From: Tupaia tana
Lineage: Eukaryota > Chordata > Mammalia > Scandentia > Tupaiidae
DNA length: 64,000 bases
Direction: 5' to 3'
Assembly (NCBI GenBank): GCA_026018925.1
Contig: JAKSZU010000012.1
Coordinates: forward strand, 41,765,218 to 41,829,217
Positions 33,354 to 44,509 of the stretch are shown here, one piece after another (positions within the stretch are counted from its first letter, which is position 1; each line of letters opens with the position of its first letter). Under the pieces are notes generated by a model that did no database searches, was not told the origin of the DNA, and saw nothing but the letters and a program-made list of their open reading frames with translations. Position numbers and translations under genes: made by a program.

Positions 33354-33649
33354 GCAGGTCCCGCTCAGCTCCCTTCACCTCGAGCCGTTCCGATTATCCC
33401 TCAGCTGCCACGTCTCTTCCGGGTGTGGCGCGTACTGATGACGCCACGGGGCCACGCCTCTACAAACGCTAGACGTGAAGGCGGGCTAAGAACTGGGGAA
33501 ATCCTAGCGCCCCGCCCTCCCACTTCCGCCTTCTCCGCGGCAGGGCGGGTAATTCGAACGTTGGTATCAGCCACGGTCCTCTGGTTGGCGTGTGCCCCGG
33601 GCTGCGGCGGCGGTGGCGGAGGCGGAGGCGTTTGAGATTCGGACTAGCC
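33354..33649. promoter_or_regulatory. Bidirectional CpG promoter of ZFPL1 (-) and CDCA5 (+)
   Basis: Head-to-head genes are separated by about 300 CpG-rich bases. Visible motifs: an ETS-type CTTCCGGG at 33417-33424, a CRE-like TGATGACGCC at about 33437-33446, and a CDE-CHR pair at 33544-33558. A further ATTGG lies at 33295-33299 in the ZFPL1 leader. There is no TATA box. Confidence 0.75.
33544..33558 (+). promoter_or_regulatory. CDCA5: CDE-CHR cell-cycle element
   Basis: GGCGG, a four-base spacer, then TTCGAA, 92 bases before the CDCA5 ATG. The four-base spacing and TTCGAA variant fit known CDE-CHR sites bound by DREAM and MMB, which repress G2/M genes in G0/G1 and activate them later. CDCA5 is such a gene. 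Confidence 0.6.
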
Positions 33650-36600
33650 ATGTCTGAGAGGAGAACGCGGTCCGGAGGGGCCGCTCAGCGCTCCGGTGAG
33701 CAGAGGGCGCGCGGGGAGACGGGAGCCGAGCCGTTTGGGAGACGCAGTCTCGCGAGGGAAGGCCCCACCCCCTCGCCGGCGTTGTAGGAGGCTTGTCTGC
33801 CCCGAGGGGGCATCCCCAAGGGCTGGTTTGGGAACCCCTCTCCCTCTCCAGAACCCGTTCTCTAGACTCTTGGACCTAGCTAGAGGCCTTCTCTGGTTCT
33901 TAACTTCGTTCTCTTTTCAGGGCCTAGGGTCTCATCTCCTACTAAGTCTCTACGAAAGTCCCAGCGGAAGTCAGGCTCGGACCTCCCAAGCATCCTTCCT
34001 GAAATCTGCCCGAAGGTGAGCTTCGGGTTTCTCTGGTCTTGCCCTTGAGGCCCCTGGTCTACTGTAGAGCTCATGTTCACCCCTTTTCCCCAGACACCCC
34101 GTGCAGCTCCAGTCAGAAAGCCCATCGTCTTGAAGAAGATTGTGGCCCATGCTGTAGAGGTGAGGGTTAAGAGGGGAGGGATGGTGAGAGGGGGAGCCAA
34201 AACTGGGGACCAGCTGTGTGATCAGTTGATGTTGTTCCCACAGATCCCAGCTGTTCACTCGCCACGCCGGAGCTCTAGGGTGAGTGTATTTTCATCTGCT
34301 TAGTTGAGTGGAACCTGTGGTGCTCTAGAAGTGGGGCAGGGCTGCTTACATCTGCCCAGGGAGCTGATTTGGAATATTCTGGACTCCTGCTTGTCATTGC
34401 AGGTCTTAATTCCAACCTGCCAACTTAATGTATTTAGGTGTTTATGCCTTATGTATTTCTACCATTTCCTTAGAGCTTCCTTTAAAAATTGAGTTGTGTC
34501 TTAACAATTCTGTCTTCTTTCTAATCTATCTGTCCTTAGTTTTTGTAGGACACATTGCACGTTCTGTGTTTTTACAGTTTTTTTTTTTTTTTTTTTTTTT
34601 TGGAAAGGTTTTTCGCTATAGGGCGCGTGCGCTCACCAGACAGAGAGAGACATAGAGACAGAAAGCGAGAAATCACCCCCCAGGGGGGATGGTCACGCCG
34701 CAATCCCTTCTCCTCCATTCTCCTCTTGGGATATTGGGCACGCACGCACACATGCCCGGCGTGAGTTTTAAGCCACCGGTCCGGGACGCGAACTGCGGTC
34801 GACTACGTGGGAGTCCAGCGACATAGCCATTACGCTAACTGCTGGTTCCCTGTTTTTACAGTTTTAATTGAAGTTATTATCAAGGATGTTTTGTTAATGG
34901 AAAACCTGAGGGTACAATGAACGAGAAATGCCAGTTGCATTTGCCAATCTCCTGAGATTTTGGAGGAGTTTATGGAGCTTAATGTCAAATGGGAGAAAAA
35001 CAAATGACAAATGATTGCAACATAATGTACTGAGTCCTTAGTAAGGAATCATTAGATGCTGTGATGGTACCTAAATCAGACTGTGGCTCAGGGATGTCTC
35101 ACAGTGAGAGAAAGGTTTAAATGTAGTCTTTAAAGGGAAGTAGGAGTGTTCTAGTCATAGGAAGCCATGTTTGCAGATATCTGGAGTCTAAAGAAAAATC
35201 ATGAGGTTTTGGGAACAGAGCTCATTTGGTAGGTCTGCTGCAGACCTTGTCAGAGGAGGGAGTATACTAAACCAAAGTAATTGTATTGAGGCACAATAGC
35301 CAGGAGGCTCGACTTTATCCTGGGGTCTGTGGGCAGTCTCTGGAGAGTTTTAAGCTAGGTAGTGACTGAGCGAAAGTTGAGTCTATTAGGAAGATCTCTG
35401 GAGGCTGTATGAAAAATTGCTTGAAAAGGGACTAGCAGGTGTCATAGTGGTTAAGGTGCTGGACTCCTAGAACCAGCAGATGGCGTAATGATTACATCGC
35501 TGGACTCTCACATAGTCAGACCATGGCGTGAGTCCTGGATACGTTGCTGGATTCCCACATAGTCGACCGCTGTTCAAGTGCTTGACTGGGCAGCTTAAAA
35601 CTCATGCTGGGGAAGCAAACATTAATGGCACAAAGAGGTGTGGTATTATCTGTTGAAGATATTTCGTAGTTTTATCAACAGTACTAGGGAGAAATGTTCA
35701 CCTGTTGAAATATCCATTTTGTAAGACAAATAATAATGTGATTGAATGTATGGAGGAAAATGAAATGAAAATAAAAACAAACAAACAAACAAACAAACAA
35801 AAACCCTCATGCTGGGTGTGTGTGCATGCCCAAAATCTTGAGAGGGGAATGGAGGAGAAGGGATTGCAGCGTGGCCATACCCGCTGGGGGGTGATTTCTC
35901 ACTTTTTGTTTCTCTCTGTCCCTGGTGAGCGCATGCACCCTAGAGCAAAAATCTCTCTAAAAAAGGCATTCATCCAGGCACATGTGTGTGTGTGTGTGCC
36001 CAAAATCCCTAGAGGAGAATGGAGAAGGGATTGAGATGTGGCCATCCCTCCTGGGGGGGGGGGGGGGTGATTTCTCGCATCCTGTCTCACTGTCTCTCCA
36101 GTGAGTACATGCACCCTATGGCAAAAAAAAAAAAGAAAAAGAAAAAAGAGCTTAATCAGACTGGTATTGAAAAATTAGAGACTTTGAAGAGACTAGGATT
36201 AATGTCATTAGGATGGCCCCATGATTTTTTTTTTTTTTTTTTTTTTAAGGGTTTTTGCCATAGGGTACATATGCTCTTTGGAGACAAAGCAGAGAGAGGG
36301 AAAGTGAGAAATCACCCCTGAGGAGGATGGCCACGCTGCAGTCCCTTTTCCTCTATTCTCCTCTCGGGATCTTGGGCACGCATGCACACGTGCCCGGCGT
36401 GAGTTTAAGCCACTGGTCCAGGACTTGAACCGTGGTCAACTACATGGGAGTCCAGTGACATAGCCATTAAACGAACTGCTCGTCCCCCTTTTCCTCCATC
36501 CTTCTTCTGGGATTTTGGGCACACATGCACACATGTCCAGTGTGAGTTTCAAGCTGCCCAATCTGGAACTCAAACCATGGTCGGCCATATGAGAGATCAG

Positions 36601-37302
36601 TGCCTTAACCACTATGCCACCTGCTGACCCCTTGAGGTGGGTTTTTAAGATGTGAGGGTGAGACAGAAAGACTGATGGATATAGCTACTCTGCTCTGCTC
36701 TTGTGCTGTGTTGCCTTGGGATTCTACAAGACCTCTGCCAGGTGTGGACCTTGAACTTCCAAATCACAAACTGAGTAAACCTCTAGTAAGTTACCCAGTC
36801 TTGGATTTTTTTCAGTTATTAGCAATAGAGTGTACTACAACAGGCCCGAAACAAGGTAATTGCAGGGTGATACACCTGTCCTTTCTCTCCACACAACAGT
36901 CTCATTGCATGGGCCTGGGCTCAAAAGGAGCCTCCTTCTAGAGTCCTTCTCTGATCACCTTTACCTTATTGCTGTCATGTTTCTCTATATAGTTCTCCTT
37001 AGGCTTTATCAGTATCTGGTGGTATGTTTGCTTTGCATGTTTAAAGTCTCTTTCCTTTTAAGACTATACATATCATGGACCAGGGGGTGGCGTAATGATT
37101 ATGTCGCTGGACTCCCATGTAGTTGACCTCGTCAAGTCCTGGATTGGATGACTTAAAACTCAAACTGAGCATGTGTGCCCAAGATCCCAAAAGGAGAATG
37201 GAGGAGAAGGGATTGCGGTGTAGTCATCCCCCTATGGGGTGATCTCTTGCTTTCTGTCTCTCCCTGTCTCTTTCATGAGTGCAAACACCCTATAGCAAAA
37301 GC

Positions 37303-37340
<38 letters not shown>

Positions 37341-37894
37341 CTATATGGACTAGTAGGTGGCGTAATAGTTACGTCACTGGACTTCCACGTAGTTAGTCAC
37401 AGTTCGAGTCCCTGCCCTGGCAGTTTGAAGCTCACACTGGTTGTGTGTGGGGGTATGCCCGAAATCTTGAGAGGAGAATGGAAGAGAAGGGATTGCGGCA
37501 TGGCCATAACCCCTAGCGGGTGATCTCTCAATTTCTGTCCCTCTGTCTCTGGCTAGGGCTTGCATCCTGTGACAAAAATCACTTTTTTTTTTTTTTTAAA
37601 GAATTATTTTATTGGGAACCAGCAGTTAGCGTAATGGCTATGTCGCTGGACTCCCACGTAGTCGACCGCGGTTCGCTTCTCGGACCTGGTGGCTTAAAAC
37701 TCACGCCTGGCGCGTGTACGTGCGTGCCCAAGATCCCGAGAGGAGAATGGAGGAGAAGGGATTGCGGCGTGACCATCCCCCCGGGGGGTGATTTCTCGCT
37801 TCCTGTCTCTCTGTCTGTCTGGTGAGCGCACTCACCATATAGTGAAAAACCTCTCCCCCAAAAAAAAAAAAAAAACGAATTATTTCATTTAACT

Positions 37895-37925
<31 letters not shown>

Positions 37926-40900
37926 CTTAAATTTGACCAGAGCGACACAGAACAGGAAAGAAAGAGAAAGAAAGTGAGAAAGCAAGCTGCCACGTTCAGG
38001 ACTTGAAATGCGGTCGGCCATGTGGGAGTCCAGCACCCTTAACTACGATGCCACCCGCCAGCCCCACAAATCTCTCTTCAAGAAAAAAAAGAATATCTGA
38101 ACCTTTAAAAATAGAAAGAATATGTGAGTACCTTGAGGGTAGGAACTTATGCCTCCCCATTGGTAATCATTTGTTGTTGGTTGACTGATAGATTCATAGA
38201 CATTGAGCAGATAGAGCTGCCAGGACCTGGTGAGTGATTGACTGTAGGGAATGGGGAAGTAGTAGTCAGGGCTGACACCCTATTCTGTTAAGCATTCATT
38301 TTACTAAGACCCATTGGACAGATTCCCCATAATTTGTAACCAAGAAATAACTCTTTTGATAATCAGTATGCTTTCTTTTTTTTTTTTCCCTGAGATTTTT
38401 GCTAATAGGGTGTGTGCACTTGCCAGAAAGATAGAGACAGAGAGAAAGACAGCGAGAAATCACCCCCCAAGGGGGGTGGCCACACCGCAATCCCTTCTCT
38501 TCCATTCTCCTCTAGGGATTTTTTTTTTGGAGAGGTTTTCGCTATAGGGCGCGTGCGCTCGCCAGACAGGCGGACAGAGACAGAGAGACAGAAAGTGAGA
38601 AATCACCCCCCAGGGGGGATGGTCACGCGGTAATCCCTTCTCCTCCATTATCCTCTCAGGATCTTGGGCACGCATGCACACGCGCCCAGTGTGAGTTTTA
38701 AGCCACCGGGTCTGGGACACGAACCGTGGTCGACTACGTGGGAGTCCAGCGACATAGCCATTACGCTAACTGCTGGTTCCCTCCTCTCGGGATCTTGGGC
38801 ACACATGCACACGTGCCCAGCGTGAGTTTAAGCCACCAGGTCCAGGACTCAAACTGCGATTGACTACATGGAAGTCCAGCAACATAGCCATTACGCTAAC
38901 TGCTGGTCCTACTCCTTGTTTCCACTGCCTAGGACACTTTTCCTCCAGATGTCTACATAATTCACTCCCTCACCTCTAAGTTGTACCTGGCATATCACTT
39001 CCTCGGTGAGGCCTGTATTGACCTTCAACTTAAAATCTCAGCCCACTCTCAGCATTCTATCCCATTTTATTTTTCTCCCATAACATTTTTTTTAAGATTT
39101 ATTTATTATTGTTGTTAATATTATTTTTCACATGAGTTTTGCCAGAGAAAGACAGAGAGAGAGGGAGAGTGAGAAAGCAAGCTGCCAGGTCTAGGACTCA
39201 AACCATGGTCATCCATGTGGGAATTCCAGCACCTTAACCACCATGCATGCCACCTGCTGGCCGCATCTCCCATAACATTTAATACCTCCAACGTAACACA
39301 CGATCTCACTGTCTTCCCTGGCAGAATGGGAGCACCATGGTGTCACAGGTCCTCTCCTGTTTACTCCCTGTTCTCTCAGGACCTGGTACAGGGTAGGAGA
39401 CCCATCATTGCTCACTGACTGGATGGGCATCCAGGAAGATGCCATCAGCTGTGTGGCAGATGGACTACAGCGGCAAGGGTGGGAGCAGGACGTGCAATTA
39501 GGAGGTTGTTGAGCTGGTCTAGATGATGTGAAATGAGGTCTTGTGTCACTTGGACAGAGGTGGCCAGATGCCAGGCACATAGTAGGTTTTATGTCACAAA
39601 TGCAGACTTCTCAGAAGTAAAGGTAGTTATTTTCTCACATCTGTTTCAGAGTCTGATTTGTCTCTTGTCCTTTTAAGAATGTTTGTTTTTGGGGCCAGCA
39701 GGTAACATAGTGCCTAAGGCGCTAGACTCCCACATGGCTGACCACAGTTCCAGCTCAGGACCCAGCAGCTTGAAAATCATGCCAGGTTTGTGTGTGTCCA
39801 TGCCCAAAATCCTGAAGAAAATGGAGAAGGATTATGGTGTGGTCATTCCCCTTAGGAAGCGATGTCTCACTTTCTCTCTCTCTGTCTCCCTCTGGCAAGT
39901 ACACATACCCTATGGCAAAAGCCTTAAAAAAAAGTTTGTTCTTAGGGTCACCAGATGGCATGGTGGTTAAGGTGCTGGACTTTCACATGACTAACCATGG
40001 TTCAAGTGTCGGACTTGACTGCCTGATAATCACACCAGGCATATGTGCATGCATGCCTCAAATTCTCAGAGAATGGAGAAGAAGGGATTGCAGTGTGGCC
40101 CTCCCCCAGGGGGAGTTCTCACTTTCCCTGTCACTGTCTCTATCTATCTCCAGTGAGCGTACATGCCCTTTGGTGAAAATCTTTTTAAAAAGTTCATTTT
40201 CTAGGTCTTCTTTCTACTCTAAAACTCCTTGGGCCTCTCTGGAAGTTAGTAGTCCAGTTAAGTAATAGGGAAATGTTCTCTCTTCTATCCTGGTACAGAT
40301 TGCTTTTTCTTTGGAAAAAGAAAATAACCCTCCCAGCAGTGAGCCTACTAAGGAAGACTTCTTCAAGATATGTAGTGTCCCTGTCACCCCAACCACCACT
40401 CCTGTGTTCACCCAGAACACTGAGCCAAACTCCACTGAAGGAGATCTTGATGCCAGAGACTTGGAAATGTCTAAGAAGGTCCGGCGGTCCTACAGCCGCC
40501 TTGAGAGCCTTGGTTCAGCCTCTACCTCCACCCCCGGCCGTCGGTCCTGCTTTGGCTTTGAGAAGCTGCCAGAGGCAGAAGACTTGTCTGGAGTCTCGCC
40601 TGTGAAGTGTTCAAAGTTAATCGAGGTTCCCAGGGTCCCAGTGAAGTCCTGGGCCCCAGACACAACTCTCCCTGGAATCTCCCCACCAGTCGTGAAAGCA
40701 AAACGAAAGAAGAAGGTGCCAGAGATCCTGGTGAGTGAAGGGCAAGGGCTTTTCTCTGCCATCACAGCCTACACACCAGGGGCTGTGCAGGGCTGGACCT
40801 AGGCATGTACCTGCAAGGTATAGGTGAGATGCTCTAGCCATTGTGTTCCCCCTCCCTACTCACCTGCCTCCCATTTCTCTTCCCCCAGAAATCGGAGCTG

Positions 40901-40969
40901 GATGAGTGGGCCACGGCCATGAATGCTGAGTTTGAAGCTGCTGAGCAATTTGATCTCCTGATTGAATGA
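33650..40969 (+). CDS. CDCA5: CDCA5 (sororin), cohesin protector
   Basis: Six coding exons: 33650-33695, 33921-34015, 34094-34159, 34244-34279, 40299-40730 and 40889-40969 (stop TGA). All are GT-AG with agreeing phases. The total is 756 nt, or 251 aa, against 252 in human. Sororin displaces WAPL from PDS5 after replication and so keeps sister chromatids together until mitosis. Seen: a KEN degron at residues 88-90 (APC/C-Cdh1 turnover), the FGF motif at 166-168 that contacts PDS5, a basic AKRKKK cluster near 214-219, several S/T-P phosphosites, and the conserved C-terminal sororin helix in the last exon (LDEWATAMNAEFEAAEQFDL). Intron 4 is 6 kb and SINE-rich. The promoter carries a CDE-CHR pair. 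Confidence 0.97.
34576..34851 (-). repeat. L-type SINE, young, in CDCA5 intron 4
   Basis: T run, GGAAAGGTTTTTCGCTATAGG, many CpGs, end GCTAACTGCTGGTTCCC. TGTTTTTACAGTTTT flanks both sides. Confidence 0.93.
34852..35420. other. CDCA5 intron 4, nothing recognised
   Basis: Unique sequence of AT-leaning composition with no SINE or exon that I can support. Confidence 0.5.
35427..36132 (+). repeat. Composite of L-type SINEs with an unrelated retroposed insert
   Basis: A short head fragment (35427-35468) is followed by an L-type head with duplicated segments (35469-35611). The L-type body follows at about 35804-35955 and a second headless body at 35966-36132. The unrelated segment at 35612-35803 splits the first copy and is listed separately. 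Confidence 0.75.
35612..35803 (+). mobile_element. Retroposed segment of unknown source with (CAAA)n tail
   Basis: About 160 bases not shared with any SINE here, ending in an A-rich (CAAA)n tail. It is inserted into an L-type SINE with CTCATGCTGGG repeated at both joins (35601-35611 and about 35807-35817). Tail plus TSD indicate L1-type retroposition. The source could be a truncated L1 or a small cellular transcript. Confidence 0.65.
36218..36631 (-). repeat. L-type SINE inserted against an M-type 5' fragment
   Basis: A minus L-type copy (36218-36486) is directly followed by the 5' half of an older minus copy (36487-36631), whose tail half is missing or lies on the other side. Confidence 0.78.
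37078..37581 (+). repeat. Two L-type SINEs in tandem in CDCA5 intron 4
   Basis: L-type copies at 37078-37338 (poly(A) of about 33) and 37347-37581. GACTATA precedes both units. Confidence 0.85.
37583..38066 (-). repeat. S-type SINE with nested plus L-type SINE
   Basis: A minus S-type is split in its tail by a young L-type at 37615-37876. GAATTATTTTATT / GAATTATTTCATT flank the insertion. A (TTTA)n run of about nine units follows at 37894-37930. Confidence 0.9.
38376..38909 (-). repeat. L-type SINE with nested L-type SINE
   Basis: The host (38376-38519 and 38782-38909) is interrupted by a younger copy at 38520-38781. TCCTCTAGGGAT / TCCTCTCGGGAT is the duplicated target inside the host body. 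Confidence 0.9.
39088..39263 (-). repeat. S-type SINE
   Basis: TTTAAGATTTATTTATTATT, CACATGAGTTTTGCCAGAG, purine run, head ending CCACCTGCTGGCC. The 39264-39689 interval after it holds nothing recognised. Confidence 0.82.
39690..40191 (+). repeat. Two diverged L/M-type SINEs in tandem just before CDCA5 exon 5
   Basis: Copies at 39690-39934 and 39944-40191, about 110 bases upstream of the exon 5 acceptor. Neither disturbs the polypyrimidine tract at 40280-40298. Confidence 0.82.
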
Positions 40970-43154
40970 GATGAAGTGGGGGTGCACCTGGCCAGACTCT
41001 CCTTTCCCCTGTACAAAGTCCCCTCTCTGTGGAAAAGACACTTGGGGTCCCCTCCCCTGGCCTTGTTACCTGTCTGTGTGCTGTTGCCGCACTTGAGACC
41101 TGCCCGCCTCTGAGGGCTTATGCAGTGGTGGCAGCAGTCTCAGTTTCAGGAAGTGGGCCCTGCCTAGCCTGGCCACACTCACTGGTGTCCTGTCCATGCT
41201 TGTCCTTCCTACCTCCCCTAAGCATCCCGGACAGTTTCTAGTCAGACTTCAGGTGGGGGAGTAGAGTCACTGACCCAGCCAGAAGAGGTTAAAAGGGCTG
41301 AGGGTGAACCTCTGTTTTTGGGAAACATGGCTACCCGGAACCAGCCCCATCAGGAGCAGGCCCTGTGGGTTACAGCTGGCTCAGGCTGTCCCTCCAGAGT
41401 TGTCTTCTGTTGGTGCCTTAGTTCTCAGCCATCAACTCATCCAGGTAGAGAAGCTTTGGGTTCTGAGGATTTCTTCTTTAACTTTTATAGATAGTCCAGG
41501 AGAGTTCATGGGCGGGGGGAAGTTCCATGTTTGAGAAGGAAGCTAGATGTTCATTCTGCCTTTTGAAGGAGATAGGGAAGTCTTAGGTCTCAGACCGTAA
41601 GTGTCTACTGTATAGAAGCTGTTTCATGGTTCTGTGTTCTGCTGTTAAGACATTAGCATAAATGTCATGTTGAAGGAGCGCTGGCTGCTTGGGGCTAAGG
41701 GTGCATTTCAGGATGTGTCTGCCAGGTGCTGTGGACTCTAGATGCCACAGACTCTGAGGTTATGGCATCTGGGCTGACCACCTGCACAGGGCCCAGTTTG
41801 GAGCCTTTTCACTGCTATGGGCCAGGAGGTGCTTCCTCTTGTCACCCACATTCATTTCTTACAGAGTAAGGTACATTAAGTCTACTTGGCCCTAGGAAAA
41901 ACTATGAGTTGGAAGGTCCCATTGGCATTTTGCAGCCATATTTGTAAGATTTTCAGAAGTTTTCCTCATGGACCAGAAAGTGGCAGGGGTTACTAGCAGT
42001 TCTGACTTCTAGTTTCCTGTTATCCTCATATGAGAATATAGCCTGGAGTAAATGCTAGGGCTTGAAACGGTGGTGAGGGGGACATTTTATTTTTCATGGA
42101 GAATTTCCCCACCTTCCCTTTGCTCAATACTGGTAAAAGATATGGTTGCCAGGGCTGCCCTGTCCACTGTGACTCTCGCCTGGTCTTCCATACCCCAGAC
42201 CGTTGCACCTTTTTTTCTTTTTAAAGATTTTGCCTATAGAGTGTGTGCACTTGTCAGATTGAGACAGTGAGGCAAAGGGAGAAATCACCCCCCAGGAGGA
42301 GTGGCCATGCTACAACCTTTCTCCATTTTTCTCCTCGGATTTGGGCACACACACATGTGCTTAGCATGATTGTTAAGCCACCAGGTCTGGGACTTGAACT
42401 GTGGTTGGCCATGTGGAAGTCCAGTGCCTTAACCAGGCCACCTGCTCCACCTCCACCACCCTCATTGCTTTTTTTTTTTCCTGCCTTAGGGCATGTGCGC
42501 CAGCTGGAGAGAGAGCGAGCCAGAGAGACAAAGTGAGAAGTCACCCCCCAGGGGAAAGGCCGCACCACAATTCCTTCACTCCTGCCAGGATCTTGGGCAC
42601 GCACGAACATGAACCTGGCCTGAGTTTTAAGCTACCCGGTCCAGGACTTGAACTGTGGCCAGCCTGTGGGAGTCTGGTGATGTAACCACGACGCCATCTG
42701 CTGACCCCTTGTTGCATTTTTTGATGCTTACAAGTTTATGGAAGTAGCTGAAAAGGGTGAATAAGGAGGGACTGGTGAAAATGAGAAGATGCTAGGGAAG
42801 ATGCCTGTTTGATTAGAGTACTTGAAGTAGTGCAGGCCTGCCAGGTACTAATGAGCCCCTTTGCTAGTCCTGGAAGTTCCATGCTGTTTATTCAGTGCTC
42901 TAAGCTTTTGTCAGTACCTGTCGGCAAGCCTTCCTTGACATGGTGACTAGATGTCCTTAGGCTAGACCACGCCAAAAGATCCATTGTCCTCACTAGCTAG
43001 CAAGACAGAACTCTTGAGAAATGTCTTGGTCTTTCAGAGTCATGAGTAGACAAACGATGCTGAATTATCACTGCATACTTACCTGTCCCTGAGTAATGAA
43101 GAACATGGTGTTTAAGGAAAATTGGGGATTTTGTTTTAAAATTTTAAAAATCTG
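40970..43154 (+). other. CDCA5: CDCA5 3'UTR with two minus SINEs
   Basis: No other gene is seen between the stop codon and the poly(A) signal at 43155. Two minus-strand SINEs (42210-42451 and 42471-42708) lie in it, so the inferred mRNA would carry antisense SINE sequence. A shorter poly(A) site is possible but I saw no better AATAAA upstream. Confidence 0.6.
42210..42708 (-). repeat. Two L/M-type SINEs in the CDCA5 3'UTR
   Basis: 42210-42451 (TTTTGCCTATAGAGTG start) and 42471-42708 (CCTTAGGGCATGTGCGCC start), both ending in a recognisable inverted tRNA-like head. Confidence 0.82.
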
Positions 43155-43160
43155 ATTAAA
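43155..43160 (+). terminator. CDCA5: Probable CDCA5 poly(A) signal ATTAAA
   Basis: ATTAAA 2.2 kb after the stop codon, followed by T/G-rich sequence. It is the best candidate by position; the human 3'UTR is also long. Confidence 0.5.
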
Positions 43161-43327
43161 AGTTTCTACAGTTCATATACTGTATTTTATTGAGTCAAAG
43201 GCAGCACTGAGGGTGTGAGGCCCAAGATGTGAAGCCTTTGGGTGGGCTTGTCTTTATATAGAGACTGCTAGCCTGGCCTCCTTCAAGTAGTCCTGTGGTA
43301 GGTCACTGCCCTACATCTGCGTCTGTT

Positions 43328-43331
43328 TTTG

Positions 43332-43366
<35 letters not shown>
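43328..43366. repeat. (TG)n microsatellite
   Basis: About 15-16 TG units. The sequence around it, 43170-43650, is otherwise unassigned. Confidence 0.93.
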
Positions 43367-43370
<4 letters not shown>

Positions 43371-43656
43371 CACCCATCCCCTCCTTTAAAGTGGGGCTTT
43401 TTGGGATGGAGGCCTTGGATGGAGGTGATACTCTACCCTCCTGAACTGAGAGGAAAGGCACTTGATTTGGGAGGAGGTGGCCAATAGCTTCCCGGTACCC
43501 AGGAGAGAGGCCCTGGCAGCAGATACCCACCAAGTCCAGTGCTTATTCCTCTTCCCTTTCTGGCTTCTTTGAAGGAGCCAGCCTTCCTAATGCAGCATCC
43601 AGCCCAGATGTACAGCACTGGGTTCTGTAGGACTTCCTGGAGAGCTTGTCACGGAT

Positions 43657-43766
43657 GCCAGACATGGCGGTGTATGCCTGAAATCCCAGCTCCTGGGAGG
43701 CTGGGGCAGGAGGATCACAAGTTTGAGCCTAACCCCAGTGACACAGTGAGACCCTGTCTCTAAAAA
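43657..43766 (+). repeat. 7SL RNA-derived monomer (B1/FLAM-like)
   Basis: Starts GCCAGACATGGCGGTGTATG, contains AATCCCAGCTCCTGGGAGG and GCAGGAGGATCACAAGTTTG, and ends GTGAGACCCTGTCTC plus A-rich tail. That is the 7SL left end joined to its right end with the middle deleted, as in proto-B1/FLAM monomers. It is the only such copy I see in the window. Confidence 0.85.
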
Positions 43767-43778
43767 TATATGTATATG

Positions 43779-43925
43779 GGGACCAGCAGGTGGTGTGGTG
43801 GTTAAGGGCGCTGGACTCTGACATGGCCAACTGGTTTGAATCCCGGACCTAGTGACTTGTTTTCTCGCTTTTCCTCTCACCCTGTCCCTCTCTGGTCAAA
43901 AAAAAATAAATAAGTTAAATAATAT
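43779..43925 (+). repeat. S-type SINE with TSD
   Basis: Inserted in the tail of the 7SL-like monomer. ATATGTATATG-type sequence occurs on both sides. Confidence 0.85.
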
Positions 43926-44251
43926 ACATATGTATGTATGTATATGAAAGGCCAATTCCTGGAAATTCTCCCACTTGGTCTGATGCTGGGCCCAGGAACG
44001 TGCAGGCAGGTGGCAACCATCCTTCTTTCCATCTTAATCCTTTACTCTTGTCCTTGCCTCCTAATCCTCTGAATAAATCAAGACTATTAAATCCTCCTCA
44101 TACCTGTCCACTTTGACCTTCTTCCCACACCCTCTTTTTAAGGCCCACCTTTTCACTTTGACTTTTATCCGAGTCTCTCATTTCTGAGACCTTGTTACTC
44201 ACTTTTCTTCATGTCTTAAACTGCTTACATACATTTTATTGTTAATAACCA

Positions 44252-44504
44252 AGAGACCAGCAGATGGCGTAATGGTTATGTTACTGGACTCCCATGTAGT
44301 TGACTGTGGTTCCAGTCCCTGACCTGGAGACTTCAAACTCATGCTGGGCATGTGTGTTTGCGTGCCCAAGATCCCGAGAGGAGAATGGAGGAGATGGGAT
44401 TGTGGCATGGCCATCTCTCCCAGGGGATGATTTCTCACTTTCTCTCTCTGTCTCTCTCTATAGGCACACGCTTATAGCAAAAAATCTCCCTTAAAAAAAA
44501 AAAA
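44252..44504 (+). repeat. L-type SINE with TSD
   Basis: GAGACCAGCAGATGGCGTAA head, CTTATAGCAAAAAATCTCCC end. AATAACCAA / GATAACCAA flank it. Confidence 0.88.
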
Positions 44505-44509
44505 AAGAT

